A DNA stretch of 64,000 nt from Frateuria_A sp035943815 (GTDB lineage: Bacteria; Pseudomonadota; Gammaproteobacteria; Xanthomonadales; Rhodanobacteraceae): contig NZ_DASZBU010000009.1 of NCBI RefSeq assembly GCF_035943815.1, positions 62,001-126,000 on the forward strand. The letters run 5' to 3'. Positions 35,057 to 43,686 of this stretch are shown one piece after another (position 1 is the first letter of the stretch; every line of letters begins with the position of its first letter). Made by a program: the position numbers and the translations under genes. The notes beneath the pieces were generated by a model. The model ran no database searches. It saw nothing but the letters and a program-made list of their open reading frames with translations, and was not told where the DNA came from.

Positions 35057-35541
35057 GCGGCGTCGGCCATGCGCGCGCGGATCATCGCCGCGCGGGCTTC
35101 GTGGCGGCGCGTGGCAAGCCCGCGTTCGGCGGCGAGCTTGCCGGCCAGCAACGCCACGGTGTAGTTGTCGCCGTCGAAGTCGCGCAGCAGGCGCAGCTCG
35201 CGCTCGGCCTCGTCCAGCTCGTCGCGGTCGATCGTCTCCTCGATGGTCTGCGTGGCGGCGGGAAACAGCCGGTGCAGCGCCTCGCGCGTGGGCGCGTCCT
35301 GGGGCGCCAGTTCGAGCGCGCTCAGGTAGAACTCGTAGGCGTTGCTGCCGGCCGGCGCCACCAGGCGATGGTCCTGCTCGGCCTGTTCGGCCAGGCCGAG
35401 CAGGACACCGCGGCCGTCGTCGTCGGACGGCGCGGCGGGCGTGGCAAGGGGCCAGCGCAAGCCCAGCAGCACGCAGGCGAGGGCCAGCAGGGTGCCTGCC
35501 GCCAGCAGGGGAAGGCGCTTCGGTGCGAAGGAAACGGACAT
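35038..35541 (-). CDS. Membrane-anchored hypothetical protein
   Basis: A 167-residue protein with an N-terminal membrane helix (KRLPLLAAGTLLALACVLLGL) and a helical periplasmic part (EFYLSALELAPQDAPTREAL, TIEETIDRDELDEAERELRLL) reminiscent of the helical repeat region that precedes the TonB domain in some Xanthomonadales proteins, but no TonB domain follows. Function unknown. The ATG at 35541 was chosen because it places the helix near the N-terminus. Convergent 19-bp overlap with the carbonic anhydrase gene. Confidence 0.55.
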   Translation of the reverse strand: MSVSFAPKRLPLLAAGTLLALACVLLGLRWPLATPAAPSDDDGRGVLLGLAEQAEQDHRLVAPAGSNAYEFYLSALELAPQDAPTREALHRLFPAATQTIEETIDRDELDEAERELRLLRDFDGDNYTVALLAGKLAAERGLATRRHEARAAMIRARMADAAQPVAR

Positions 35542-35670
35542 GCATGATCGCCAGTGACCCGCGCTCCAACGCGGCGCGCGCACCGTAGCGGGCAGGTGTG
35601 TCAGTGGCGTGACCGGAATCGCGAGGTGCGCTCCTTCGCCCCTCGCGCCGGGCAGGTCAGGTCGTGCAGG

Positions 35671-37431
35671 TCAGAGCGGTGCGTGCTCGCGCGAATCGGG
35701 CGAGCCGTCCGGACGGCTGAACCAGCTCAGCCGGTTGCGCCCGGCGGGACAGCCCTGACCCTGCGTGTAGCCGCTCAGCAGGCCGCCGGTGCTGGCGACC
35801 GACGCCTCGTAGCAGCTGCCGAGGTTGTCCTCGAAGCGGTAGTGCTGTGTGTTCTGCTGCCCCGTGTGGCCGGTGAACGCGCCGCTGGCGTCGAATTGCA
35901 GCGTGTCGGCCGCTTCCACCTGGTTGGAGAGCCGCGTGGAGTACAGCGGGATGCCGGCCAGGCCGCGGGCGGTGTCGGATTCCTGGCCCTGGCGCACCGT
36001 GGTGGCGGCGCTCAGGCTGCCGTCGGCGGCGGTCACCTGGCGGTAGTCCAGGTCCAGCGGGTAACGCACGTGCTGCGTGTAGGTTTCCACCAGCGGCCCG
36101 CGCTGGCGAGCGCTCAGGCTGTCCACGCGGGTCAGCTGCACGCTGTGCTGGTCGTAGGTGGACGGGTCGATGAGGAAGCTCTGCGTGTCGTCGAAGCCGA
36201 CCGTCTGTGTCACTGTGCTGCGCACCCGTCCGCGCGAGGTGTCGGCATAGCCTTCGATGGTGAACTGGCGGCTGAGCCGGGTGGTGATGTCGCCGCTCAG
36301 GTTGCCGTTGGCGTCGGTGGCCAGCGTGCTGCCGATGGTCGGCGTGGGCGGTTGGCCGGCGAGCGTGTTGCGCACGATGCGGCCGGTCACCTGTGCCGCC
36401 TGCGGATCGCGGTAGACGAGCAGCGCCGCGGTGGCGGAGAAGTAGCCCTGCGCGCCGGCCACGCTAAGCGCGACCTGGTGCGGCGCACCGTCGCTGAGCA
36501 GGCCGGCGAACGGGGTCAGGTCGACGCGGTAGGGGGTGAAGTTGAGCGTCCGCACGCCGGGCGTGGGGCGCCACAGATACGGGTCGATGCCGCCGGTGTA
36601 GATCCACGGCATCACCGGCGCCACGCCGGCCGGTTGCCCGTCGATGCTCACCTCGGCCTCGCGGAAGTTGCCCCCGCCGCATTCGAAGGTCTGCGCGGCG
36701 TAGGCGTCGGGCACGCAGGTGTACCAGAACTCGTCGCCGCCCTGTGACTGGGTGAACACGTCGAGGTAGGCGCGCTCGACGTTGCGCGGCAACGTCAACG
36801 TCCTGGCCAGCTGGTCACTGCCGCTGTTGAGCACGGTGGTGTTGCCGACCGGGTCGGCGCCCAGCGGGTAGACCGCATCGGGCACATCACCCTGGCCGCC
36901 GCCGGGATAGAACACCAGCCGCGCGCTGCCGTGGATCACGCCGGTATAGGTGCTATTGACCAGGTTGCCGATGATCGCCTGGCCCTGGCCGGCCTGGCGC
37001 AGCAGAGCACTGTAGTCGGTCAGGTCACGCTCGACGTGCCATTGCGGCGATACCGCGGCGGAGGGCTCCTGGGTGGTGCCGAAGTAGAGGTTCACGCCGC
37101 CCAGCCACAGCGTGGCGGTGCGGTCGTACTGGCGCCCGGCGGTCACCGAGAAGTCGGCTTCCAGCACCACCTTCTTCCAGTGCGTGCCGCAGCCGGCAGG
37201 CGGCGCGTAGCTGTAGGGCCGAGTGCCGAAGTCGTCGAAGCTCACGTCGTTGAAAAGCTCGACCGTGCAGGCCCTGCCCGGCGGCCGCGGCACCGCCGGA
37301 TCGGCGACCGCCACGTTGGGCGAGCCGATGGTGAATCCCGCGGCGGCCGGTGCCGCCTGCGCGGTGCCCGACAGCACTACGACCAGGCCGAGCCCGCACA
37401 GGCCACGGCCGAGCATCCCTATCTGCGTCAT
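35671..37431 (-). CDS. Secreted PNGase A-like peptide N-glycosidase
   Basis: A 586-residue protein with signal peptide (MLGRGLCGLGLVVVLSGTAQA). It matches plant and fungal PNGase A (peptide-N4-(N-acetylglucosaminyl)asparagine amidase A): CTVELFNDVSFDDFGTRPY and WLGGVNLYFGTTQEPS in the N-terminal half, then GGDEFWYTCVPDAYA, REAEVSIDGQPAGV, PWIYTGGIDPYLWRPTPGV and DLTPFAGLLSDGAPHQVALSV. The enzyme removes whole N-glycans from glycopeptides, here outside the cell or in the periplasm. Bacterial homologues are uncommon; acid-active PNGases have been reported from related genera. The C-terminal third (TGRIVRN onward) is less conserved. No glycosidase cluster is adjacent. Confidence 0.85.
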   Translation of the reverse strand: MTQIGMLGRGLCGLGLVVVLSGTAQAAPAAAGFTIGSPNVAVADPAVPRPPGRACTVELFNDVSFDDFGTRPYSYAPPAGCGTHWKKVVLEADFSVTAGRQYDRTATLWLGGVNLYFGTTQEPSAAVSPQWHVERDLTDYSALLRQAGQGQAIIGNLVNSTYTGVIHGSARLVFYPGGGQGDVPDAVYPLGADPVGNTTVLNSGSDQLARTLTLPRNVERAYLDVFTQSQGGDEFWYTCVPDAYAAQTFECGGGNFREAEVSIDGQPAGVAPVMPWIYTGGIDPYLWRPTPGVRTLNFTPYRVDLTPFAGLLSDGAPHQVALSVAGAQGYFSATAALLVYRDPQAAQVTGRIVRNTLAGQPPTPTIGSTLATDANGNLSGDITTRLSRQFTIEGYADTSRGRVRSTVTQTVGFDDTQSFLIDPSTYDQHSVQLTRVDSLSARQRGPLVETYTQHVRYPLDLDYRQVTAADGSLSAATTVRQGQESDTARGLAGIPLYSTRLSNQVEAADTLQFDASGAFTGHTGQQNTQHYRFEDNLGSCYEASVASTGGLLSGYTQGQGCPAGRNRLSWFSRPDGSPDSREHAPL

Positions 37432-37540
37432 GGGTGACTCCGCTGATGCGAGTAACCCCCTGTGGAAGCGGACGCTAGCACGCGCTTCGGGCGCCTGGGT
37501 GTGAGCGCCGCGCCGGAACGGACAGGTCGAGGCCCGGTCC

Positions 37541-38377
37541 TCAGGCAGCCGTGCGCAGCCGGGCGTAGACCGGCCCGGTGTCCGGTCGACGGCCGTGCCA
37601 CAACGCGAAGGCGTCGGCGGCCTGCTCCACCAGCATCCCCAGGCCGTCGCAGGCGGTCCGTGCACCTGCGCTGCGGGCCCAGTCGAGGAAACCCTGCGCG
37701 CCGGCGCCGTAGGAAAGGTCGTAGCCGACGGTGCGCGGGCCGACCAGGCTGCCTGGCAGTTCCAGCCGCTGGCCGAGCATGCCGGCCGATGTGGCGTGCA
37801 CGACGAGGTCGAAGCGACCCAGCTCGGCGAGGTCCTGCCAGTAGTGTGCACGTGCCCGTGTCACGCCGAGCGAGCCGGCGAGCGCGGCGGCCGTGTCGGC
37901 GGTGCGGTTGGCGATGGTCAGCTCCTGCACGCCCGCGTCGAGCAGGTCCCAGGCCACGCCGCGGGCGGCGCCGCCGGCGCCCAGCAGCAGCACCCGGGCG
38001 CCGGCCAGCGCGCATCGCTGACGTTCGGTGAGGTCGCGCACCAGGCCTGCGCCATCGGTGTTGTGCGCGGCCAGCCGCCCATTGGGCAGTCGGGTGAGTA
38101 CGTTGGCGCTGCCGGCGCGGCTGGCCGCCGCGCTGCGCTCGTCGGCCAGCGCGAAGGCGGCGGCCTTGTGCGGCAAGGTGACGTTGACGCCGTGCGCGCC
38201 GGAGAGGAAGCGGTGCACGGCGTCGGCGAACGCCTCCGGCGCGGCATCGACGGCGGCGTATTCCAGCGCGACGCCGCACTGCTCGCCGAACAGCCGGTGG
38301 ATGGCCGGCGAGAGCGAATGGCTGACCGGATGGCCGAAGACCGCGTAGCGCGCGGGTAGGGCGGTGCCGTGAGGCAT
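37541..38377 (-). CDS. aroE: Shikimate dehydrogenase (NADP+)
   Basis: A 278-residue enzyme that reduces 3-dehydroshikimate in aromatic amino-acid synthesis. The substrate domain has YAVFGHPVSHSLSPAIHRLF and VNVTLPHKAAAFALAD (catalytic Lys), and NTDGAGLVRD follows. The NADP-binding loop is VLLLGAGGAARGVAWDL with ANRTADTAA. Complete and of normal length. Single gene; the start begins MPHGTALPARYAVFGHP. Confidence 0.94.
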   Translation of the reverse strand: MPHGTALPARYAVFGHPVSHSLSPAIHRLFGEQCGVALEYAAVDAAPEAFADAVHRFLSGAHGVNVTLPHKAAAFALADERSAAASRAGSANVLTRLPNGRLAAHNTDGAGLVRDLTERQRCALAGARVLLLGAGGAARGVAWDLLDAGVQELTIANRTADTAAALAGSLGVTRARAHYWQDLAELGRFDLVVHATSAGMLGQRLELPGSLVGPRTVGYDLSYGAGAQGFLDWARSAGARTACDGLGMLVEQAADAFALWHGRRPDTGPVYARLRTAA

Positions 38378-38494
38378 ATGCGGTCCTGTGGACGTTGCGT
38401 GGCGCGCATTCTAGGCCGGGCACGGCGGCAACGTCGCAGCCGCTGAGATGGCCGTCGCGCAGGCTGCGCGCTCGTCACCTCCGGAGTCCGCGCC

Positions 38495-38710
38495 ATGCCT
38501 GCCCGTCGTTCCCATGCCTTTGCCCTGCAGCTGGTCGCAGGCGCCATCCTGTGGTGGCTGCTCGGCGCCTTCCTGCTCGCCCTCACGCCGCTGCCGGCGC
38601 ACACCGACACGCTCGGCTGGACGCCGCTGTACTGGCTGCTGCTGGCACCGCCGTGCATGCTGGCCGGCCTGCGCCTGCGCCGGCTTGCCTTCGCCACACC
38701 CCTCGGCTGA
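38495..38710 (+). CDS. Small two-helix membrane protein
   Basis: A 71-residue protein with two hydrophobic segments (LQLVAGAILWWLLGAFLLAL and LYWLLLAPPCMLAGLRL) separated by a short polar loop, and a basic N-terminus. Unrecognised family. It lies 117 bp after aroE on the opposite strand and 110 bp before the MHYT-GGDEF-EAL gene. The hydrophobic pattern in this frame supports coding, but evidence is modest. Confidence 0.5.
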   Translation: MPARRSHAFALQLVAGAILWWLLGAFLLALTPLPAHTDTLGWTPLYWLLLAPPCMLAGLRLRRLAFATPLG

Positions 38711-38820
38711 TCGCCGGCGCCGGGGCGTGTTGCCGCGCGCTCCGGCACGCGCGTTGTGCTACAAGGCGCGATCTCGCGTGACGCACTCGCGTCCGACGGC
38801 AGGGGGCCGACAACCGAAGC

Positions 38821-40923
38821 ATGATGGCGGTGAGCTACAACCCGTGGCTGGTGGCTCTGTCGGTCGCGCTGGCGGCACTGGATGCCTACGTCGCCTTCAG
38901 TGTGGTCGGGCGCATCGCCCGGTCTCGCGGCCCGGTCGCGGTGCTGTGGACCACCTTCGGCGCGCTGGCGATGGGCTCGGGCGTGTGGGCGATGCATTTC
39001 ATCGGCATGCTCGCCCTGCGGGTGCCGGTACCGCTGGGCTACGACAGCCAGGACACGGCGCTGTCGAGCGTGCCGGTGATGCTCGCCACCGGAGCCACCT
39101 TGTGGCTGCTGGCGCGGCGCGCCACCCATGCTGGCGCCATGGCGGCCGGCGTGATCCTCGGGCTGGGCATGATCTCGATGCACTGCCTGGGTGTGCGCGC
39201 GCTGCACATGCAGCCGCCGGTCATCTGGCAGGCGCCCTGGATGGCCGCCTCGCTGGGGCTCGGGCTGGCCGGCTCGACCGCCTCCATCTGGCTGCACAGC
39301 CTGATCTGGCGCAGCGATCGCAGCCACCGCTGGTGGCTGCGCGTGCTGGTCGCCCTGCTGCTGGGCGGCACTGCTGCCGGCGTGCATTACCTCGGCATGG
39401 GCGGGATGCGTTTCGCACCCGGTGCGGTGAGCCTGCAGGCCGGCGTCGGCCTGCAGGGACTGGGACTGGGCCTGGCGGTCAGTCTGGTGTCGGGCCTGCT
39501 GTTGCTGCTGACGCTGGGCGTGAGCCTGGCGCACCGGCAGCTGCAGCGGCACACCGAGGCGATCGCGCGCGAACTGGGCCAGGCGCGCGACGCGCTGTCC
39601 TGGCTGGCCTACCACGACGAGCTGACCGCGTTGCCCAACCGCGCCAACGTGCTCGACCTGCTCGACCGCCTGCTGCCGCTGGCCAAGAACGAGCAGTTCG
39701 AGGTGGCGGTGATGTTCGTCGACCTGGACGGCTTCAAGTCGATCAACGACACGCTGGGCCACGACGTCGGCGACGAATTCCTGCGCTCGGTCGCCGACGC
39801 GCTGCGCGCCAGCGTGCGCAGCCGCGACACGGTCGCGCGCTTCGGCGGCGACGAGTTCGTGGTGGTGCTGGAACGCTTCCGCAGCGAGGCCAACCTGGCA
39901 TCGATCTGCCGCAAGATCCTCAGCCTGGTCAGCCGGCCGGTGGCGGTTTCCGGTCACAGCGTGAGCGCCACGCCCAGCATCGGCGTGGCGGTGTTTCCCC
40001 GCGACGGCGAGGACGCCGCGAGCCTGCTGCGCCACGCCGACCTGGCGATGTATACCGCCAAGGAGCAGGGCAAGGCCGGCTACTGCTTCTACCAGCCGCG
40101 CATGAGCGAGCTGGCGCGCGACCGGCTGCTGCTCTCGGCCGAGCTGCGCGAGGCGCTGCAGCGCGAGGAGGTCGTCGTCCACTACCAGCCGAAGGTGGAC
40201 CTGGCCAGCCGGCGCGTGGTCGGGCTGGAGGCGCTGGTGCGCTGGCCGCATCCGGCACGCGGCTTGCTGCTGCCCAAGGTCTTCGTGCCGCTGGCCGAGA
40301 GCAGCGGGTTGATCGGCCAGCTCGGCCAGGTCGTGCTGCGCCAGGTGGCGCGCCAGCTCGCGCAATGGCGCGCACGCGGCCTGCCGCTGGTGCCGGTGGC
40401 GATCAACGTGTCGCTGCAGGAGATCCAGGACGGTCATTTCGTGGCGGGTCTGCTCGGCACGCTGCGCGAGTTCGGCCTGCACCACAGCCTGATCGAGTTC
40501 GAGATCACCGAGTCGGCGGCGATGAAGAACGCCGAGCACACGCTGCGCCAGCTGCGCCAGCTCGAGGCGCTGGGCTTCCGCATGGCGATCGACGATTTCG
40601 GCACCGGCTTCTCCAGCCTCAGCCACCTGCGCCAGCTGCCCACGCAGTCGATCAAGATCGACCAGAGCTTCGTCCAGGGCGCCAGCCGCAACCCGGCCGA
40701 CCGCGACATCACCGAGGCGATCATCGCGCTGGCGCGCAAGCTGCGCCTGTCCACCATCGCCGAAGGCATCGAGACCCACGCGCAGGCCGACTGGCTGCAG
40801 GAAGCAGGTTGCGAGATCGGCCAGGGCTACCTGTTCGTGCGGCCGCTGCCGCCCGAGGCGGTGCCGGCGCACCTGCTGCGCTCAGCGACGCAGCCGGCGG
40901 CCAGCGACGCCGCCAGCGGCTGA
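38821..40923 (+). CDS. MHYT-GGDEF-EAL cyclic-di-GMP enzyme
   Basis: A 700-residue membrane protein. The N-terminal MHYT domain (about 5-240) has seven hydrophobic helices and the motifs WAMHFIGM, ISMHCLGV and GVHYLGM, thought to bind copper and sense oxygen, CO or NO. The diguanylate cyclase part has RFGGDEF with an upstream RSRD inhibitory site; the phosphodiesterase part has LEALVRWPHP, NVSLQEIQDGHF and AIDDFGTGFSSL, with the KIDQSFVQG segment. Both catalytic motifs look intact, so the protein could make or degrade c-di-GMP. Not in an operon. Confidence 0.94.
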   Translation: MMAVSYNPWLVALSVALAALDAYVAFSVVGRIARSRGPVAVLWTTFGALAMGSGVWAMHFIGMLALRVPVPLGYDSQDTALSSVPVMLATGATLWLLARRATHAGAMAAGVILGLGMISMHCLGVRALHMQPPVIWQAPWMAASLGLGLAGSTASIWLHSLIWRSDRSHRWWLRVLVALLLGGTAAGVHYLGMGGMRFAPGAVSLQAGVGLQGLGLGLAVSLVSGLLLLLTLGVSLAHRQLQRHTEAIARELGQARDALSWLAYHDELTALPNRANVLDLLDRLLPLAKNEQFEVAVMFVDLDGFKSINDTLGHDVGDEFLRSVADALRASVRSRDTVARFGGDEFVVVLERFRSEANLASICRKILSLVSRPVAVSGHSVSATPSIGVAVFPRDGEDAASLLRHADLAMYTAKEQGKAGYCFYQPRMSELARDRLLLSAELREALQREEVVVHYQPKVDLASRRVVGLEALVRWPHPARGLLLPKVFVPLAESSGLIGQLGQVVLRQVARQLAQWRARGLPLVPVAINVSLQEIQDGHFVAGLLGTLREFGLHHSLIEFEITESAAMKNAEHTLRQLRQLEALGFRMAIDDFGTGFSSLSHLRQLPTQSIKIDQSFVQGASRNPADRDITEAIIALARKLRLSTIAEGIETHAQADWLQEAGCEIGQGYLFVRPLPPEAVPAHLLRSATQPAASDAASG

Positions 40924-40938
40924 GCGCGGCCGGGCCAG

Positions 40939-42423
40939 CTAGCGCCCGATGCCCAGCCGCTTGTGCTCCATTCGGCGCAGGAACTCCTGCATGACGCGGC
41001 GGTAGAGGTCCGCGCCGAGGCAGGCATCTTCGATGCCCGCGTCGATCGAGGGATTGTCGTTCACCTCGATCACCACCGGCTTGCTGCCGACCTGCTTGAT
41101 GTCCACGCCGTACAGGCCCTCGCCCACCGCCTGGGTCGCCTTGAGCGCGAGCTTGACCACCTCGGCCGGCGCGTCGCGCACCACCACCGTCTCGAAGCCG
41201 CCGGACTTGGCGGTGCCCTTGGCGCCGTGGTTGTAGATCTGCCAATGCCCGCGCGACATGTAGTACTTGCAGGCGTACAGCGGCTCGCGGTTGAGCACGC
41301 CGATACGCCAGTCGAACTCGGTGTAGAGGAATTCCTGCGCCAGCAGCAGCGCACTGTGCGAGAACAATTCGCCCGCCGCCTTCTCCAGCGCGGCGGCGTT
41401 CTCCACCTTGACCACGCCGCGCGAGAACGAACCGTCGGGAATCTTCAGCACCAGCGGGAAGCCGAGCTTCTCGGCGGTCTCCTTGAGGCCCTTGGCATTG
41501 TCGCGGTAGAGGATCTCGGTGCGTGGCACGGCCAGCTTGCGCGAGATCATCAGGTCGTTGAGAAAGATCTTGTTCGTGCAGCGCAGGATCGACGCCGGGT
41601 CGTCGATCACCACCATGCCTTCCTTCTCCGCGCGGTGGGCAAAGCGGTAGGTGTGGTTGTCGGACGCGGTGGTCTCGCGGATGAACAGGCCGTCGTACTC
41701 GGCCAGGCGCGGGTAGTCGTTCTTGCCGATCGGATCGACCTCGATGCCAAGCTCCCTGCCGGCGGCGATGAAGCTCTTGAGCGCCTTCTTGTTGGAAGGC
41801 GGCATCGCCTCGGCCGGGTCGACCAGCATGGCGATGTCGTAGCGATAGAGCTTGCGCGTGCGAGGTTTGCGCCAGAGCTTGCGCGAGAAGCGGTCCAGCT
41901 CCGCGGCGAAGGCGTCCTCCTGCGCGTCGTCCAGCGTGTGCAGACCGACCGGCTTGATCGAGGCCACCTGCCACACGCGCTCGCGCTCGAACTCCATGCG
42001 CAGCAGGGGGCAGGGAAACATCTCGAACAGCTGGCGGGCCAGGTCCTGCAAGGCCGGGTAAGCGGTCTCGCCGAAGTACACCAGGATGCCGAAGTCGGTG
42101 GTGTCGCGCCCGCCGGCCGGCAGGAAATGGGTGAGCTTGCTGTTGAGGTCCTCGATGTCCAGGCCGTACAGCGAGCGCCGACGCAGGTCGTTGATGGTGC
42201 GCACCGAGGGCAGCACCTTGTGCCCGCGCGCCTCGGCCAGCAGCGAGACGTAGTAGCCCGTGCCCAGGTACTTGTAGCTGCGGCACAGGTTGATCACATG
42301 GGTGCGTTCGTCGTCCCTGCCGACCGGCTCGCGCAGGTAGTCCATCGCGCTCATGACGTCCACGGACGGGTAGTAGGCGCTCCAGTCAGAGGCTTTCTCG
42401 ACGACGATCACTAGGCGGGTCAT
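40939..42423 (-). CDS. RimK-like ATP-grasp ligase with RLAN N-terminal domain
   Basis: A 494-residue protein: an N-terminal RimK-like ATP-grasp N-domain (RLAN, about 1-130; LNSKLTHFLPAGGRDTTDFGILVYFGETAYP) and a RimK-type ATP-grasp ligase (about 200-480) with KLGFPLVLKIPDGSFSRGVVKV, QEFLYTEFDWRIGVLNREPLYACKYYM and the metal site KPVVIEVNDNPSIDAGIED. RimK relatives add Glu or other amino acids to proteins or peptides. This subfamily is not biochemically defined; comparative genomics has linked it with peptide synthesis or modification, often beside a GNAT/peptidase C39 gene. Here a GNAT gene starts about 210 bp away on the opposite strand. Confidence 0.88.
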   Translation of the reverse strand: MTRLVIVVEKASDWSAYYPSVDVMSAMDYLREPVGRDDERTHVINLCRSYKYLGTGYYVSLLAEARGHKVLPSVRTINDLRRRSLYGLDIEDLNSKLTHFLPAGGRDTTDFGILVYFGETAYPALQDLARQLFEMFPCPLLRMEFERERVWQVASIKPVGLHTLDDAQEDAFAAELDRFSRKLWRKPRTRKLYRYDIAMLVDPAEAMPPSNKKALKSFIAAGRELGIEVDPIGKNDYPRLAEYDGLFIRETTASDNHTYRFAHRAEKEGMVVIDDPASILRCTNKIFLNDLMISRKLAVPRTEILYRDNAKGLKETAEKLGFPLVLKIPDGSFSRGVVKVENAAALEKAAGELFSHSALLLAQEFLYTEFDWRIGVLNREPLYACKYYMSRGHWQIYNHGAKGTAKSGGFETVVVRDAPAEVVKLALKATQAVGEGLYGVDIKQVGSKPVVIEVNDNPSIDAGIEDACLGADLYRRVMQEFLRRMEHKRLGIGR

Positions 42424-42634
42424 GGCACCTCGCTACGCAGGAGGGCTGCCGTCGCGGCGCGGAACGAGGCGGCAGGCAACGCAAAGCGCGCAGTTTGGCA
42501 TAGGCGGCGCGGTGCGCAACGGCGCGCCGGGGCAGGCCTAAGAGGCGGTTCAGCGACGCCTGCGCTCGAGTCCACCATTGCGCGGCGGCGGGCTCCAGCC
42601 CACCCTACGGGATGCAGGTCCACTGGAGCACCGC

Positions 42635-43108
42635 TTGGCAACCGATCCGTCGTCCACGCCCGTGCGCACCGCCGCACCGGCCGATCTCGATGCGCTGGTC
42701 GCACTGGAGCTGCGCGCCTTCAGCGGCGATCGCATGAGCCGCGCACAATATCGCCGCCACCTCGTCAGCCCGCACGCGGCCGTGCTGGTCGCCGACGCGG
42801 GGGACGAGGGCCTGCTCGGCAGCGCGCTGGTGTTTTTCCGCAAGGGCAGTGCCGTGGCGCGGCTCTACTCGATCGCCACCGCACCGGCCGCGCGCGGACG
42901 CGGCATCGGCACGGCCCTGCTGACCGCTGCCGAACAGGCCGCGCGCCAACGCGGCAGCCGCGCGCTGCGGCTGGAGGTGCGGGTGGACAACCCCACCGCG
43001 ATCGGCCTCTACGAGCGCGCCGGCTACCGGCGCATCGGCCGCTATGCCGGCTACTACGAAGACGGCGCCGACGCCTGGCGCTACGGGAAGCCGCTGGAAA
43101 CGCTGTAG
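42635..43108 (+). CDS. GNAT family N-acetyltransferase (RimI-like)
   Basis: A 157-residue acetyltransferase. The acetyl-CoA loop is in TAPAARGRGIGTALL, the preceding strand is VARLYSIATAPA and the fold closes with NPTAIGLYERAGYRRIGRYAGYYEDGADAWRY, typical of RimI-type enzymes that acetylate an N-terminal amine. Start: TTG at 42635 with GGAG six bases upstream; a TTG further up (42578) has no site and encodes a non-conserved leader. It lies divergent from the ATP-grasp gene, which suggests a joint pathway. The peptidase C39 part seen in some relatives is absent. Confidence 0.85.
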   Translation: MATDPSSTPVRTAAPADLDALVALELRAFSGDRMSRAQYRRHLVSPHAAVLVADAGDEGLLGSALVFFRKGSAVARLYSIATAPAARGRGIGTALLTAAEQAARQRGSRALRLEVRVDNPTAIGLYERAGYRRIGRYAGYYEDGADAWRYGKPLETL

Positions 43109-43112
43109 GCGC

Positions 43113-43616
43113 TCAGCGCACGCGGGTCTCGCGGCCGGTGGCCATCGCGGTCCAGTGCACGCCGTCGGCGGAATACTCCTGCCGGAAGTCGATCGCGTCG
43201 CGCCCGTCGAACACGTTGACCACGCGCGCGTGGATGGTCTTGCCGTGGTCGTCGAACTGCCAGGGGAAGGTCCAGCGGTTGCCCTGGATCTCGAGTGTGC
43301 CGTCGTTGGCGTGCCCGCCATCGGCGGGAATCGCGTGGGTGACGTACTCGCCCTCGCCTTTGCCCTTGAGGAACACCACCAGCGCCGCCGGCTTGCCGTC
43401 GACCACCTGCTCGCAGGCATAGAAGGCCTGGCCGCGCCAGCACTGGTTGTGCAGGCGAGCGTGCTCGATGCCGGCCTTGCTGTAAGGCGTGTCCAGATGG
43501 TGCATCTGCGTTTGCCAGGAACCGGCGTAGACGGCTATCGCATCGAGGCCGTCCGCGGGCGGCCCGGCCAGGGTCACGGCGGGCATCAGGCTGAGCAGCA
43601 GGCACGGCAGGCGCAT
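43113..43616 (-). CDS. Secreted hypothetical protein (DUF1579-like)
   Basis: A 167-residue protein with signal peptide MRLPCLLLSLMPAVTLAG and a single compact domain of beta strands (YAGSWQTQMHHLDTPYSK, CEQVVDGKPAALVVFLKG, WTFPWQFDDHGKTIHARVVN and DFRQEYSADGVHWTAMATG) that resembles the DUF1579/lipocalin-like type. Two cysteines (NQCWRG and FYACEQ) could pair. Function unknown. It ends 4 bp after the convergent GNAT gene stop. Confidence 0.7.
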   Translation of the reverse strand: MRLPCLLLSLMPAVTLAGPPADGLDAIAVYAGSWQTQMHHLDTPYSKAGIEHARLHNQCWRGQAFYACEQVVDGKPAALVVFLKGKGEGEYVTHAIPADGGHANDGTLEIQGNRWTFPWQFDDHGKTIHARVVNVFDGRDAIDFRQEYSADGVHWTAMATGRETRVR

Positions 43617-43686
43617 GGCTCGACTCCGGGCAGGCAGGTCGGCCGATTGGATGCCCCGCGCCGGCTGTTTGCAAGCCGCCCAGGCG

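Noticed and set aside
37918..40872. Long minus-strand frame antisense to the MHYT-GGDEF-EAL gene
   Set aside because: Composition artefact; the plus strand carries all catalytic motifs of a real enzyme.
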